The notes below the pieces were generated by a model. That model saw only the letters and a list, made by a program, of their open reading frames with translations, made no database searches and was not told where the DNA came from. A program made the translations under genes and the position numbers. A DNA stretch of 64,000 nucleotides from Nocardia sp. alder85J (GTDB taxonomy: Bacteria > Actinomycetota > Actinomycetes > Mycobacteriales > Mycobacteriaceae). The stretch lies in contig NZ_JAIUCZ020000019.1 of assembly GCF_020176955.2 (NCBI RefSeq), positions 30,033-94,032 of the forward strand, read 5' to 3'. Positions within the stretch are counted from its first letter, which is position 1. Each line of letters begins with the position of its first letter. Of this stretch, positions 63,899 through 64,000 are shown piece after piece.

Positions 63899-64000
63899 TC
63901 GGTAGCTTCATTTGGTCGATTGCCGACCAACTTCGGGGTCCCTACCGCCCCAACCAGTACGGCAACGTGATCCTCCCGCTCACGATCCTGCGGCGCCTAG
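63899..64000 (+). CDS. hsdM: Type I restriction-modification methyltransferase subunit, 5' end only
   Basis: 34 codons from GTG 63899 (AAGGAG upstream) to the window edge: STLGSFIWSIADQLRGPYRP then NQYGNVILPLTILRRL. This is the characteristic start of the HsdM N-terminal helical domain. HsdM methylates adenine within the type I recognition site, with HsdS and HsdR presumably beyond the window. Confidence 0.85.

Overview
The window reads as chromosomal DNA of a high-GC, mycolic-acid-type actinomycete, most likely Nocardia or a close relative. This is inferred from C/G-ending codons, GTG starts, a fused PabA-PabB, a B12-riboswitch-controlled metE, an actinobacterial pyruvate carboxylase, a DUF3052 protein, a PIG-L deacetylase of the mycothiol-enzyme type, and paired secretory lipases. 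No rRNA, tRNA or CRISPR array was recognised.

1-42 kb is mainly host genome: pabAB; a secreted lipoprotein / SGNH hydrolase / acyltransferase-3 / ACT-protein operon; a solitary trpB; riboswitch plus metE; pyc; prpB with a decayed prpC; MerR, PadR, LysR and MarR regulators; PhoU; two STAND NTPases; a molybdopterin oxidoreductase; an inverted pair of lipases; a GH5 enzyme; and a drug exporter with its MarR repressor and promoter/operator. It is littered with gene remnants (aldehyde dehydrogenase, alkylsulfatase, prpC, NmrA-like, SDR).

43-53.4 kb is a degraded mobile region. It holds a frameshifted NB-ARC/TPR gene abutting an N-terminally truncated tyrosine recombinase, its frameshifted partner gene, an AT-richer unknown gene with a small coupled upstream ORF, another integrase remnant behind two tandem palindromes, a truncated Tn3-family transposase and a group II intron.

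53.4-63.5 kb is the most interesting part: an apparently undescribed RiPP-like locus. On the minus strand a 28-codon ORF with a strong Shine-Dalgarno (candidate precursor) is followed by a glutathione-S-transferase-like protein fused to a PqqD-like (RRE) domain, a radical SAM/SPASM enzyme with its own PqqD-like N-terminus, and a fused alpha-beta glycyl-tRNA synthetase, tightly packed and ending at a strong terminator. Divergently lie an HTH regulator behind paired TGGACA repeats and a family-25 glycosyltransferase. A second minus-strand operon encodes a 2OG-Fe(II)-type oxygenase, an alpha/beta hydrolase and a hexapeptide-repeat acyltransferase. My model is a ribosomal peptide recruited through two RREs, modified by radical chemistry and then tailored, with the extra GlyRS serving either glycyl-tRNA supply or self-resistance. 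The window ends in the start of a type I restriction hsdM.
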